DNA of 64,000 nucleotides from Pseudomonas koreensis. Its GTDB lineage: Bacteria; Pseudomonadota; Gammaproteobacteria; Pseudomonadales; Pseudomonadaceae. This document shows, piece by piece, positions 24,184 to 32,970 of the stretch. A program made the position numbers and the translations under genes. Location of the stretch: positions 593,738 through 657,737 of the forward strand of contig NZ_JAAQYM010000005.1 in the NCBI RefSeq assembly GCF_012986595.1, read 5' to 3'. How positions within the stretch are numbered: position 1 is the stretch's first letter; each line of letters opens with the position of its first letter. The notes beneath the pieces are model-generated. The model had not been told where the DNA came from. It searched no databases and saw only the letters and a list, made by a program, of their open reading frames with translations.

Positions 24184-25854
24184 TTAAAGCTGATAGCTGA
24201 AGCTGATGCTGTAGCGTGCCCGTCGATTGAGCGTATCCAGTGCTTCATCCGACATCGGCTTGGCGGCCTCCAACGCAATGTTGTAGTACTTGGCATCGCC
24301 AAAACGCAGCCCCACCGCCGCCGACGACAGGTCGTTGCTCTGCACCTGCAGTTTGTTGAACCAGGTTTTCGAACGGTCCAGCACCACGTACGGCTGCAGG
24401 ATGCGCACCCAGTTGCCGTCGCGGTTGAAGCTGTAGTTGACCTCGTAAGCCGCGCCCCAGCCTTTGTCGCCCGACGCTTGATCGTCCGGATAGCCACGGC
24501 CGAAATTCTGCCCGCCGAACACCGCGCGCTCGCTGTCAGGCAGGGTGTCATCACTCCAGTACAGCGCTGCCGAGAGCACGCCTTGCCAGTTGTCGAAGAA
24601 CTTGTCGCTCTGCACCCCGGAGAGGCGCAGGCGCAGGAAGTTCAGGTCCAGGGCCGGGTTGTTGGAGTGCGCGCCCATGCTGTCCAGACCCTGATACAGG
24701 CCACCGCTGAGAATCCGCAATTGCCGGGCATCGGCCTTGCGCCAGTCGCCTTCGAACGCGAGGGCGCGTACGTCAGTCCGTTCCTCGATGCTGATCGGGT
24801 AGCCGACCACGTTGTAACGGGTGGTGCTATCGACCGCATACAGCCGCGCACCGGCATTCAGTAGCTCGTTGGACGCCGCAATGAACGGGTGGCTGACGCC
24901 GATGGAGTAACGGTCGTCTTCCTTGTGCGGCTTGAGTTCGAAGCCATCGCTGGTGAACAGGCTGGTGCCTGGGTCGGCACGGTAGCGTGAGGCAAACAGA
25001 CTCAATTGGGTGCCTTCGCTGTTGAGGAACTGGTTGTAGTCCAGCCGGTAGTAATGCTCATGATCGTCCCCTGGCGGAAACAGACCGCTGAGGGTCAATT
25101 GCTCGCCCATGGATGTCTGGGAGTTGCTGCTGACACCCAGCAGTGCCTGGGTGCCATTGCGATTGTCTTCTGTGGTGCTCAGGGTGCTGGTGAACGGTTT
25201 ACGACTGGCTTGGGCGACCAGTGTCGTGGCACCGTCGGTGGTGCCGGGCGGAGGCACTTGGGCTTGCACCGTCACTCCGGGAATGCGGGTCATCAGCGTG
25301 GTATAGCGCTCGAAGGTCTTGCGGGTCAGCGGCCGTTCAGCCTGGATTTTCGCTGCCAGCTTGTCGAGCAGGCCTTTGACCCGGCCAACGTCGCCCTGCA
25401 TCTGGATATCCCTGACGTAGCCTTCCACCAACACCACCCGGGCTACCCCGTCGTCGAACTTTTGTTGAGGCAAGAACGCGTAGGACAGCAGATAACCGTC
25501 CTGTTGGTAGCGGCGGGTGATGTTGCGGGTGGCTTCTATCAGGTCGGCGAGGCTGGTCTGGTGACCGATCAGGGGTTTGTAGTTCTCGGCCAGTTCGCTG
25601 AGTGGATAGATCGTCCCGCCTTCAATCTGCACCGTCTTCAGGGTGATTCTGGTTTCCATCATCAGCGGCTGGGCATTGGCCGCGCCGGGTTCTGGCACTT
25701 GCACCGGGGTGGTGGCCGGGCGGTAGGCATCGGCCGGCAGGTTCGGCACGGGCAGGTTGCGGATGGTTTCGTTGCTGTTGAGAAAGCTGGGAAGGGTGTC
25801 GGCGAGGGCGGCGGAACTGATACTGAGGAACAGCAGGGATGCCATTACGCGCAT
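24184..25854 (-). CDS. Two-partner-secretion outer-membrane pore (ShlB/FhaC/HecB family TpsB)
   Basis: A 556-residue TpsB protein. Signal peptide MRVMASLLFLSISSAALA, then a short linker, POTRA domains (about residues 60-215, with ITLKTVQIEGGTIYPLSELAENY and GYLLSYAFLPQQKFDDGVARVVLVEGYV), and a C-terminal 16-stranded barrel with the RGYPD motif (NFGRGYPDDQASGDKG) and terminal strand YSISFSYQL. TpsB pores secrete a large exoprotein encoded next door. No TpsA with a haemagglutination N-domain is present; the adjacent gene encodes a lipoprotein. The ATG at 25854 has GGAG six bases before it and is chosen over two upstream ATGs. This is an orphan TpsB, or its cargo is unconventional. Confidence 0.9.
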   Translation of the reverse strand: MRVMASLLFLSISSAALADTLPSFLNSNETIRNLPVPNLPADAYRPATTPVQVPEPGAANAQPLMMETRITLKTVQIEGGTIYPLSELAENYKPLIGHQTSLADLIEATRNITRRYQQDGYLLSYAFLPQQKFDDGVARVVLVEGYVRDIQMQGDVGRVKGLLDKLAAKIQAERPLTRKTFERYTTLMTRIPGVTVQAQVPPPGTTDGATTLVAQASRKPFTSTLSTTEDNRNGTQALLGVSSNSQTSMGEQLTLSGLFPPGDDHEHYYRLDYNQFLNSEGTQLSLFASRYRADPGTSLFTSDGFELKPHKEDDRYSIGVSHPFIAASNELLNAGARLYAVDSTTRYNVVGYPISIEERTDVRALAFEGDWRKADARQLRILSGGLYQGLDSMGAHSNNPALDLNFLRLRLSGVQSDKFFDNWQGVLSAALYWSDDTLPDSERAVFGGQNFGRGYPDDQASGDKGWGAAYEVNYSFNRDGNWVRILQPYVVLDRSKTWFNKLQVQSNDLSSAAVGLRFGDAKYYNIALEAAKPMSDEALDTLNRRARYSISFSYQL

Positions 25855-25902
25855 AGGACACTCCATGGTCAGATCACAGCGCTGGATATAATTTTTTCCT
25901 AA

Positions 25903-25935
25903 GAAAAAAGCGGAAGACTCGTGGGAATCTTCCGC
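25903..25935 (-). terminator. Intrinsic terminator of the repeat lipoprotein gene
   Basis: Stem GCGGAAGA / TCTTCCGC (25910-25917 with 25928-25935), loop of 10, and a T tract on the minus strand from 25909 to 25904. It lies between the lipoprotein stop and the TpsB start, so TpsB needs readthrough or its own promoter. Confidence 0.88.
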
Positions 25936-25989
25936 CCTCAACCAAGCGTAGGCGCTGTAGGTGAGGCCGTCGAATCGGCCAGGTGCAAT

Positions 25990-27606
25990 TTAGCGTTTGT
26001 TACCTCCAAGAGCGCCGGTCAGGCCACCGAGTACACCGCCCAGGCCACCGGTTGCGGTGCCTCCGGTGGCGGTGCCGCCGTTGACCAAGCCACCGACTGC
26101 GCTGACTGTGGAACCGACGTTGGTGACCAGTCCACCGACCGCCGTAGTGACCGGGTTGTTAGCGGCGGCGATGGTTGCGCCCACATTGCTTACCGCTCCG
26201 CCGACCTGGCCGGTGAGACCGGCGACCGGTGCGGCCAGGCCTGTCGCGGCGCCGACTTGTTGGGTCACACTGGTGGCTGCACTGGTGACTGGATTAAGCG
26301 CTGCGCCCACCGTGGCGCCCACGGTCGCCAGCGGCGAAGTGGTGGCCGTGATCGGTGTGCCCGAACCGCCGAGTACGGTGTTGAGCGAGGCAATGGTATT
26401 GCCCACTCCGCCGGCCGTGACGCCACCGGCACTGACCACGCCGTTGGTGTTGCCGGCGTTCAGACCGGCACCGACGTTGACCACGGCGCCGCCGACGGTT
26501 TGCAGCAAGCCAGTACCGCCCAGACCGCCACCGAGACCGCCGCCCAAGCCTCCACCGGAGGTGGTGCCGTTGTCGACCAGCCCGCCGGCTTTGCCAACGG
26601 TGGTGCCGACGTTGGTCAGCGCGCCGCCAACGGTGTTGGTCAAGGCGTTGCCGCCGCCAGCACCGGTTACTTGACCGCCCACGCCTTTGACGGCGCTACC
26701 GACCTGGCCGAGTACGCCATTGAGCGGAGCGCCAAGTCCGGTCGCATCGCCGACTTTGCCAGTAGTGCTCTCAACCATTGCAATCACGGGGACCAGGCCG
26801 TTGCCGACAGTTTTGGTCACCTGACCGAGTGGACCGGTCGTAGTGGCCACGCTCAGGGTATCGCCAAGCATGGTGACTTTTTCGCCGACGCCATCAAGCA
26901 CCGGTGCAACTTTGGTGACTACGCCGCCGACTACCGGAATGCTACCGGTGGCGGTCGCCAGTTTGCTGCTCAGGTCGGAGACGCCGGTGCCCACATCCGA
27001 CACCACGCCACCCGCTGCTGACGCAGTGACGCCCAGGCCGTTGTCAACGGTGCCCAGTTTGCCGATGCCGTTGGCCACGCCGTCACCCAATGTGGTGACC
27101 ACATTGCCGGCAGTGTTGGCCGCGCTTTGCACGACGCCACCGACCACCGGAACGGTGCTCAGCGAATCGCCGATCTGGCCGACACCATCGCCAACCCCAG
27201 CGACGGTTTTGCCGACATCCTGTACCAGGGTCGTGGTCACCAGCGGTGTGGTGGTCGGGTTGGTCGGATTGGTTGGATCCGTAGGGTTGGTCGGGTTCGT
27301 CGGATTAGTTGGGTTGGTTGGATTGGTCGTGCCGGTACCGCCAGTACCACCCGTGCCACCGGTACCCCCTGTGCCACCGGTACCCCCTGTGCCAGCGGTA
27401 TCGGTGCCGCCAGTGCCGCCAGTGCCGCCAGTGCCACTAGTACCGCCTGTACCACTAGTGCCGCCAGTGCCCGACGTCGCGCTGTCTGGCGAAGAGCTGC
27501 CGGAGCTGCTGTGATGGCCGCCACCGCCGCTGCTGCAGCCAGCGAGGCCAAGGGAGAGGATCAATGCCAGAGCTGTTGCCGATTTGCACCACACTTGAGT
27601 TTTCAT
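25990..27606 (-). CDS. Repeat-rich lipoprotein (Gly-Thr and Asn-Pro-Thr repeats)
   Basis: A 538-residue predicted lipoprotein: MKTQVWCKSATALALILSLGLAGC with lipobox Cys24. A Ser/Gly/His spacer follows, then a (GTGGTS/GTGG)n collagen-like tract and a (TNP)n tract up to about residue 120. The long C-terminal part is built from Val/Gly/Ala/Asn motifs such as TVGAALNPV, VGGVVxxxN, GLGGGLGG and LVDNG. It resembles the collagen-like lipoproteins annotated in many pseudomonads, which decorate the outer membrane or matrix. The start ATG at 27606 has AAGGA ten bases before. It is not a classical TpsA: it has a lipobox and no FHA N-terminal domain. DNA of the tracts is highly repetitive and prone to length change. 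Confidence 0.72.
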   Translation of the reverse strand: MKTQVWCKSATALALILSLGLAGCSSGGGGHHSSSGSSSPDSATSGTGGTSGTGGTSGTGGTGGTGGTDTAGTGGTGGTGGTGGTGGTGGTGTTNPTNPTNPTNPTNPTDPTNPTNPTTTPLVTTTLVQDVGKTVAGVGDGVGQIGDSLSTVPVVGGVVQSAANTAGNVVTTLGDGVANGIGKLGTVDNGLGVTASAAGGVVSDVGTGVSDLSSKLATATGSIPVVGGVVTKVAPVLDGVGEKVTMLGDTLSVATTTGPLGQVTKTVGNGLVPVIAMVESTTGKVGDATGLGAPLNGVLGQVGSAVKGVGGQVTGAGGGNALTNTVGGALTNVGTTVGKAGGLVDNGTTSGGGLGGGLGGGLGGTGLLQTVGGAVVNVGAGLNAGNTNGVVSAGGVTAGGVGNTIASLNTVLGGSGTPITATTSPLATVGATVGAALNPVTSAATSVTQQVGAATGLAAPVAGLTGQVGGAVSNVGATIAAANNPVTTAVGGLVTNVGSTVSAVGGLVNGGTATGGTATGGLGGVLGGLTGALGGNKR

Positions 27607-27909
27607 GATTGAGATTCCTTGCACCTGTAACAACATTCGTCGTTTTCGATGGCTCACCGATCTGTCGCCGGGGATGCCTCGTCCGTGGTGTCAATCTCAA
27701 TCGCGCCGCAGGTTTCGACCATTCTCAAGTTGGTATTAACGCCTTTATATATAGGGCGCAGCGCAGTGCCTAAGCACTAATACCCAGGATATAGAGGCGC
27801 AAAAAAAGGCCTTGAAAATCAAGGCCTGGAATTTTTCAGCGTGCGGTGGCGGGTGCAGGAAAACTTAAGTGATATATACACAATTTACAGGCTTGCCCCA
27901 GGGGTTGCG
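27607..27909. promoter_or_regulatory. Gap between the repeat lipoprotein and the hydratase gene
   Basis: Carries the lipoprotein promoter region: an AT-rich stretch with CTATATATAAAGG on the minus strand near 27741-27755, about 135-150 bp from the ATG. The hydratase terminator lies on its far side. No regulator site is recognisable. Confidence 0.45.
27801..27827 (-). terminator. Intrinsic terminator after the MaoC-like gene
   Basis: Perfect stem AGGCCTTGA / TCAAGGCCT (27807-27815 with 27819-27827), AAA loop, and seven T on the minus strand (27801-27807). Confidence 0.9.
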
Positions 27910-28764
27910 TCAGGCAACCGGTTGCCATTGCCCGACCATGTGTTCGAGGTCACCGGCACCGATCAGGCGCAATTCGCCGCTCGACCCCGCCGCACTCGCC
28001 AGCAACGAAACCTCACTGGGCAAGCGCACCGGTTTGCGAAAGTGCACGGCAATTTCAAGGTTGGCCTTGGGTAAATGATCGGCCAGTGCGGCGAGGGTTC
28101 GCGCCTTGTTCCACAAGCCGTGAGCAATGGCCGTGGGAAAACCGAACAGCTTGGCGCTGGCAGCGCTCAGGTGAATCGGGTTGTAGTCGCCCGACACCTT
28201 GGCGTATTGCCGTCCGATGTCGACCGGCGCCTTCCACTGCGCCACCTGGGTCAAGACCTGCGAAGGTTCCCAATGTTGTTCAGCCGGCTCGCCATCGAGT
28301 TTCACGCCGCGACAGAGCATCTGGCTTTCGGCTTCCCACAGCGGCCCGAGTTGATCATCGAGGGTGGTCAACACCTCGAAGGTCGCGCCTTTGGGATGCG
28401 GCTGCAGGTTGTGCACACGGACACTGACTTGCGCGCGACTGATCCCGCCCATCGGGCGCAATACGCGGATGCGGTTGCTCAGGTGAATCAGCCCCAGCAG
28501 CGGGAACGGAAACTCTTTCGCCGTGAGCAATTGCATCTGCAGGGCAAACGCGAGGATGTGTGGATAAGTCGGCGGCAACAGGCCGTCATCGGCAAAGCCG
28601 CAAACCTTGCGATAGGCCGCCAGTTTCTGCCCGTCGACATCGACCCAGCAGCGCAAACCGCTGTCGGGCAGACGCGTGCCGGTGATCTTGCGCCGGGTCG
28701 CGGCCCGCGCATACAGGCCGGGCAGGCTCGGTTCGCGGTCGAGGGTGTGCCATTCAATGCTCAT
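27910..28764 (-). CDS. MaoC-family 2-enoyl-CoA/ACP hydratase
   Basis: A 284-residue double-hotdog hydratase. The C-terminal hotdog has the MaoC motif: YAKVSGDYNPIHLSAASAKLFGFPTAIAHGLW, in which Asp, His and the following Gly-His supply the (R)-hydratase catalytic set. It hydrates trans-2-enoyl thioesters. The ATG at 28764 is three bases after the FabG-like stop, so the two form an operon. The thioester carrier is not known. The gene is at the end of the unit, followed by a strong terminator. Confidence 0.86.
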   Translation of the reverse strand: MSIEWHTLDREPSLPGLYARAATRRKITGTRLPDSGLRCWVDVDGQKLAAYRKVCGFADDGLLPPTYPHILAFALQMQLLTAKEFPFPLLGLIHLSNRIRVLRPMGGISRAQVSVRVHNLQPHPKGATFEVLTTLDDQLGPLWEAESQMLCRGVKLDGEPAEQHWEPSQVLTQVAQWKAPVDIGRQYAKVSGDYNPIHLSAASAKLFGFPTAIAHGLWNKARTLAALADHLPKANLEIAVHFRKPVRLPSEVSLLASAAGSSGELRLIGAGDLEHMVGQWQPVA

Positions 28765-28766
28765 GT

Positions 28767-30119
28767 CTACGCCCCCAGCACACTTTGTCCACAGACTCGC
28801 AGCGCCTGGCCGGTGAACGCGCCCGTGCCCGGTTGCGCCAGCCACGCGACGGCTTCGGCGACGTCTTGCGGCAAGCCGCCCTGGCCCAGCGAACTCATGC
28901 GCCGCCCGGCCTCACGCAGGCCGAACGGAATGTGCGCAGTCATCTGGGTTTCGATGAAGCCCGGCGCCACGGCGTTGATGCTGATGCCGCGTTCGAGCAG
29001 CGTCGGCGCCCACGCCTGAGCGAGGCCAATCAAACCGGCCTTGCTCGCCGCGTAATTGGTCTGCCCGCGGTTGCCGGCGATGCCGCTGATCGACGCCAGC
29101 AGAATCACCCGCGCGTTGTCGTGCAGGGTGCCGTTGTCGAGCAGGGCCTTGGTCAGCACTTGCGGGGCATTGAGGTTGACCGCCAGCACCGCATCCCAGA
29201 ATTCCGGGGTCATGTTGGCCAGGGTCTTGTCACGGGTGATCCCGGCGTTGTGCACCAGAATGTCGAGGCCGTCGGGCAGGTGTTCGATCAGTTGTGCGGC
29301 GGCGTCTTCGGCGCAGATGTCCAGGGTGATCGCGCGGCCACCGAGGCGAGCGGCGAGGGCTTCCAGATCGGTCTTGGCCGGCGGCACGTCGAGCAGAATC
29401 ACTTCGGCGCCATCGCGGGCCAGGGTTTCGGCAATCGACGCGCCGATCCCGCGTGCCGCGCCGGTGACCAGCGCCTTGCGTCCGGCCAGTGGGCGAGTCC
29501 AGTCGCTGACCTGGGTGGCGCACGCGGTCAGGCGAATCACCTGCCCGGAAACGAACGCACTTTTCGGCGAGAGGAAAAACCGCAGCGGGCCTTCCAGTTG
29601 TTCTTCGGCGCCGTCACCGACATAGATCAGTTGCAGCGTGCCGCCACTGCGCAGCTCCTTGGCCAGCGAACGCGAAAAACCTTCCAGCGCCCGTTGCGCG
29701 CTGGAGGCAAAGGGCTCGCGCAGGGTTTCCGGGGCGCGGCCGAGAATCACCAGATGCGCGCTGTGGTCGAGATTTTTCATCAGCGGCTGGAAGAATTCGC
29801 GCAGCTGTTTGAGCTGGTCGGTGTGCTGCAGGTCGCTGGCGTCGAACACCACGGCCTTGAGTTTCGGGCCGTGGCCGGGGATCCACGCAGTGGCCAGCGA
29901 AGGCTCGGTGCCGTAGCTGTAGATCGCATCGGTCAGGCGGTTGGCGAACGCATTGACCCGTTCGGCCAGCGGCCCGCCGCCGATCAGCAGCGCACCGTCC
30001 ACCGGGCGCAGGCGTCCAGCCTGCCAGCGTTCCAGCCGCACCGGCGACGGCAGGCCCAAAGCCCCGACCAAACGGTGGCCGATGGACGAGTTGGCGAAGT
30101 CGATATAGCGGTCAGACAT
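28767..30119 (-). CDS. Two-domain 3-oxoacyl-ACP reductase, FabG4-like SDR
   Basis: A 450-residue SDR. The C-terminal half is a complete reductase: RKALVTGAARGIGASIAE (NAD(P)-binding), LDILVHNAG, SISGIAGNRGQTNYAASKAGLIG with the Ser-Tyr-Lys set, and PGFIETQMT. The N-terminal 200 residues form a second, degenerate Rossmann-like domain without a Gly-rich motif. This is the layout of high-molecular-weight FabG (FabG4) proteins. It reduces 3-oxoacyl thioesters with NAD(P)H. Divergent from the thiolase gene and followed by the MaoC-like gene three bases downstream, so reductase, hydratase and thiolase form a small fatty-acyl module. Physiological substrate unknown. Confidence 0.9.
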   Translation of the reverse strand: MSDRYIDFANSSIGHRLVGALGLPSPVRLERWQAGRLRPVDGALLIGGGPLAERVNAFANRLTDAIYSYGTEPSLATAWIPGHGPKLKAVVFDASDLQHTDQLKQLREFFQPLMKNLDHSAHLVILGRAPETLREPFASSAQRALEGFSRSLAKELRSGGTLQLIYVGDGAEEQLEGPLRFFLSPKSAFVSGQVIRLTACATQVSDWTRPLAGRKALVTGAARGIGASIAETLARDGAEVILLDVPPAKTDLEALAARLGGRAITLDICAEDAAAQLIEHLPDGLDILVHNAGITRDKTLANMTPEFWDAVLAVNLNAPQVLTKALLDNGTLHDNARVILLASISGIAGNRGQTNYAASKAGLIGLAQAWAPTLLERGISINAVAPGFIETQMTAHIPFGLREAGRRMSSLGQGGLPQDVAEAVAWLAQPGTGAFTGQALRVCGQSVLGA

Positions 30120-30474
30120 GGAACGCTCTCCAAAAGTTGGGGTTCAAAGTGTGGACTACCAACGGCAATCAATCGTTCGATCCACGCAATAAGGCCTACG
30201 CTAGAACAGCAGAGTAGTTGGCCACCGCGGGTTTTGTGGCCGAACACAAATTCAGTAACAACGCTGAACCCTGTAGGGATGACCTGTGGCGAGGGGATTT
30301 ATCCCCGAACGGCTGCGAAGCAGTCGCAGAGGTGCTGCACGCGATATACCTGATGTATCGCGATTGCAATGTGTGGGGCCGCTGCGCGACCCATCGGGGA
30401 TAAATCCCCTCACCACAAGGCTCACTCCTGCAAGGGATTCAGGTGAATTCGACCATTTGGAAAAGGAGCATTTC
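30120..30474. promoter_or_regulatory. Divergent gap fabG-like / thiolase with a REPIN
   Basis: Holds the two start regions. A hairpin GGCCAC/GTGGCC (30220-30225 with 30236-30241) is visible. A family C REP pair takes up 30286-30417, so only 57 bp separate the REP from the thiolase start. No clear operator. Confidence 0.5.
30286..30417. repeat. REP doublet (REPIN), family C
   Basis: GTGGCGAGGGGATTTATCCCC at the left and its inverted partner GGGGATAAATCCCCTCACCAC at the right, about 90-bp spacer with an internal GCGATATACC/GTATCGC dyad. Confidence 0.88.
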
Positions 30475-31752
30475 ATGAGTCAGCTGCGCCGCGTCGCCAT
30501 CATCGGTGGTAACCGTATCCCTTTCGCACGCTCCAACGGGCCGTACGCCACTGCCAGCAATCAGGTGATGCTTACCGCTGCCCTTGAAGGCCTGATCGAA
30601 CGCTACAACCTGCACGGCCTGCGCATCGGTGAAGTGGTGGCGGGTGCGGTGCTTAAATTGTCACGGGATATGAACCTGACCCGCGAGTGCGTGCTCGGCT
30701 CACGGCTGTCACCGGCGACCCCGGCTTACGACATCCAGCAAGCCTGCGGCACCGGCCTGGAAGCGGCGCTGCTGGTGGCGAACAAGATCGCCCTCGGCCA
30801 GATCGATTGCGGCATCGCCGGCGGCGTTGATACCACTTCGGATGCGCCGATCAGCGTCAGCGAAGGCCTGCGCAAAATCCTCCTGCAGGCCAACCGCGCC
30901 AAGACCACCGGCGACAAGCTGAAAACCTTTCTGCAATTGCGCCCCCAACACCTGATCCCGGAATTCCCGCGTAACGGCGAGCCACGTACCGGCCTGTCGA
31001 TGGGCCAGCACTGCGAACTGATGGCGCAAACCTGGAATATTCCTCGTGAAGAGCAGGATCAACTGGCCCTCGAAAGCCATCACAAACTCGCCGCGTCCTA
31101 CAGTGAAGGCTGGCACAACGATCTGATGACGCCGTTCCTCGGCCTGACCCGCGACAACAACCTGCGCCCGGACCTGACCCTGGAAAAACTCGCCGCGCTC
31201 AAACCGGCCTTTGAAAAAAGCGCGAAGGGCACGTTGACGGCGGGCAACTCCACGCCGCTCACCGACGGTGCGTCGGTGGTCCTGCTGGCGAGCGAGGAAT
31301 GGGCCAGGGAACGTGGCTTGCCGATCCTCGCCTACCTGCGCGATGGCGAAGCGGCGGCGGTGGACTTCGTCAACGGCGCCGAAGGGCTGTTGATGGCGCC
31401 GGTGTATGCGGTGCCGCGTCTGCTGGCGCGCAACGGGCTGACCTTGCAGGACTTCGACTACTACGAAATTCACGAAGCGTTCGCCGCGCAGGTGCTGTGC
31501 ACGCTCAAGGCCTGGGAAGACCCGGAATACTGCAAGACTCGCCTTGGCCTGGAAGCGCCCTTGGGCTCGATCGACCGCAGTCGGCTGAACGTGAAAGGCA
31601 GTTCGCTGGCGGCGGGGCATCCGTTTGCCGCGACCGGCGGGCGGATCGTCGCCAACCTGGCTAAATTGCTGGATGCGGCGGGCAAGGGCAGGGGGCTGAT
31701 CTCGATCTGCGCGGCTGGCGGCCAGGGTGTCACCGCAATCATCGAACGCTAA
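30475..31752 (+). CDS. Thiolase family acetyl-CoA C-acyltransferase
   Basis: A 425-residue thiolase. The nucleophile Cys lies in YDIQQACGTGLEAALLVANKI, the active-site His in GYY-like segment YYEIHEAFAAQVL, and the second Cys at SICAAGGQGVTAI near the C-terminus. The N-terminus RRVAIIGGNRIPFARSNGPYATASNQ resembles FadI-type thiolases. It cleaves 3-oxoacyl-CoA with CoA or runs in reverse. AAAAGGAG lies just before the ATG at 30475; longer upstream extensions run through a REP and are rejected. It is divergent from the FabG-like/MaoC-like operon. Confidence 0.9.
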   Translation: MSQLRRVAIIGGNRIPFARSNGPYATASNQVMLTAALEGLIERYNLHGLRIGEVVAGAVLKLSRDMNLTRECVLGSRLSPATPAYDIQQACGTGLEAALLVANKIALGQIDCGIAGGVDTTSDAPISVSEGLRKILLQANRAKTTGDKLKTFLQLRPQHLIPEFPRNGEPRTGLSMGQHCELMAQTWNIPREEQDQLALESHHKLAASYSEGWHNDLMTPFLGLTRDNNLRPDLTLEKLAALKPAFEKSAKGTLTAGNSTPLTDGASVVLLASEEWARERGLPILAYLRDGEAAAVDFVNGAEGLLMAPVYAVPRLLARNGLTLQDFDYYEIHEAFAAQVLCTLKAWEDPEYCKTRLGLEAPLGSIDRSRLNVKGSSLAAGHPFAATGGRIVANLAKLLDAAGKGRGLISICAAGGQGVTAIIER

Positions 31753-32060
31753 ACGATCGCAGCCTTCGGCCGCTCCTGCAGGGGCTCGCCAATCTCATGC
31801 AGGCGCTGCCGCAGGCTGCGATCTTTTGATCTTGAATCTGTTCATCACCGCCGCATGTCAGATTCTGTCGCAAATGCCCTCGACGGCCGATAACTACAAG
31901 CAAGGTGGGCTCGGCTATGATCGGCAACGGTCGATTATTTCGGCACAGTGTGTGCATCCACAGGGTTCACAGGTCGGCAACCCCTCCCCGTAGCGCGAGG
32001 ATTGCCGTATAACGAGTGACATTCGCGTGTTTGGTAATAAAGGACCCACAATAAAAGCTG
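31753..32060. other. Intergenic region between thiolase and RIO kinase genes
   Basis: The first 80 bp are a REP pair (family B). The remaining 230 bp hold no recognisable gene. A leftover promoter for the kinase gene is probably near 31990-32050. Confidence 0.5.
31755..31830. repeat. REP doublet, family B
   Basis: GATCGCAGCCTTCGG and GGCTGCGATC flank a 50-bp spacer right after the thiolase stop. Confidence 0.85.
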
Positions 32061-32957
32061 ATGAAGACTCCAAAACGCATTGAACCCCTGATCGAAGACG
32101 GTCTGGTCGACGAAGTGCTGCGCCCACTCATGAGTGGTAAAGAAGCAGCTGTTTATGTGGTGCGCTGCGGTAACCAGTTACGTTGCGCGAAGGTCTACAA
32201 GGAGGCGAACAAACGCAGTTTCCGCCAGGCAGCCGAGTATCAGGAAGGCCGCAAGGTGCGTAACAGCCGGCAAGCGCGGGCGATGGCCAAGGGCTCGAAA
32301 TTCGGTCGCAAAGAGACCGAAGACGCCTGGCAGAACGCCGAAGTCGCGGCGCTGTTCCGTCTGGCCGGTGCCGGTGTGCGAGTGCCCAAGCCGTACGATT
32401 TTCTCGATGGCGTGCTGCTGATGGAACTGGTGGCCGACGAGTACGGCGATGCCGCCCCGCGTCTGAACGACGTGGTGCTGGAACCGGATCAGGCCCGCGA
32501 ATATCACGCGTTCCTGATTTCGCAGATCGTGCTGATGTTGTGTACCGGTCTGGTGCACGGTGACCTCTCGGAGTTCAACGTGCTGCTGACACCGACCGGT
32601 CCGGTGATCATCGACCTGCCGCAGGCAGTGGATGCGGCGGGCAACAACCACGCGTTCAGCATGCTGGAGCGGGATGTGGGCAACATGGCTTCGTACTTCG
32701 GGCGCTTTGCTCCGGAGCTGAAGAAAACCAAGTACGCCAAGGAAATGTGGGCGCTGTACGAAGCCGGCACCTTGCACCCGAACAGTGTGCTGACCGGTGA
32801 GTTCGACGATCCGGAAGACCTGGCCGACGTTGGCGGAGTGTTGCGCGAGATCGAAGCGGCGCGCCTCGACGAAGAGCGCAAGCAGGCGATCCGTGCGGCG
32901 GATGATGAGCCGAAAGGCAAGTCTGACGAACCACCGCCGCCACCGTGGATGCAGTAA
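32061..32957 (+). CDS. RIO1-family serine kinase-like protein
   Basis: A 298-residue protein of the bacterial RIO1-like kinase family (the PA4780 type of pseudomonads). Visible: GKEAAVYVVRCGNQLRCAKVYKEAN with the ATP-binding Lys, catalytic loop LVHGDLSEFNVLLT, and the metal-binding DLPQAVD. The C-terminus is charged and ends in a PPPPPWMQ tail. RIO kinases act in ribosome maturation in eukaryotes and archaea; the role of bacterial members is unsettled. A strong terminator follows directly. Gene neighbours (thiolase, cueR) are shared with the same region in other pseudomonads. Confidence 0.88.
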   Translation: MKTPKRIEPLIEDGLVDEVLRPLMSGKEAAVYVVRCGNQLRCAKVYKEANKRSFRQAAEYQEGRKVRNSRQARAMAKGSKFGRKETEDAWQNAEVAALFRLAGAGVRVPKPYDFLDGVLLMELVADEYGDAAPRLNDVVLEPDQAREYHAFLISQIVLMLCTGLVHGDLSEFNVLLTPTGPVIIDLPQAVDAAGNNHAFSMLERDVGNMASYFGRFAPELKKTKYAKEMWALYEAGTLHPNSVLTGEFDDPEDLADVGGVLREIEAARLDEERKQAIRAADDEPKGKSDEPPPPPWMQ

Positions 32958-32970
32958 GCGCTTGAACAGA

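Noticed and set aside
27240..27480. Possible CRISPR or satellite array
   Set aside because: Repeats are short, in-frame and without unique spacers; they encode GTGG and TNP peptide units.
25921..27514. Plus-strand frames opposite the repeat lipoprotein
   Set aside because: Mirror of the repeat DNA; the minus-strand gene has a signal peptide, lipobox, ribosome site and terminator.
27607..27800. c-di-GMP riboswitch in the lipoprotein leader
   Set aside because: No GEMM core or conserved loops could be found on the minus strand.
28559..28567. A fourth DnaA-box match (TGTGGATAA)
   Set aside because: Inside the MaoC-like coding sequence and isolated; about one chance copy is expected.
30286..30474. 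N-terminal extension of the thiolase
   Set aside because: The extra codons translate a REPIN; the start at 30475 has AAAAGGAG and a normal family N-terminus.
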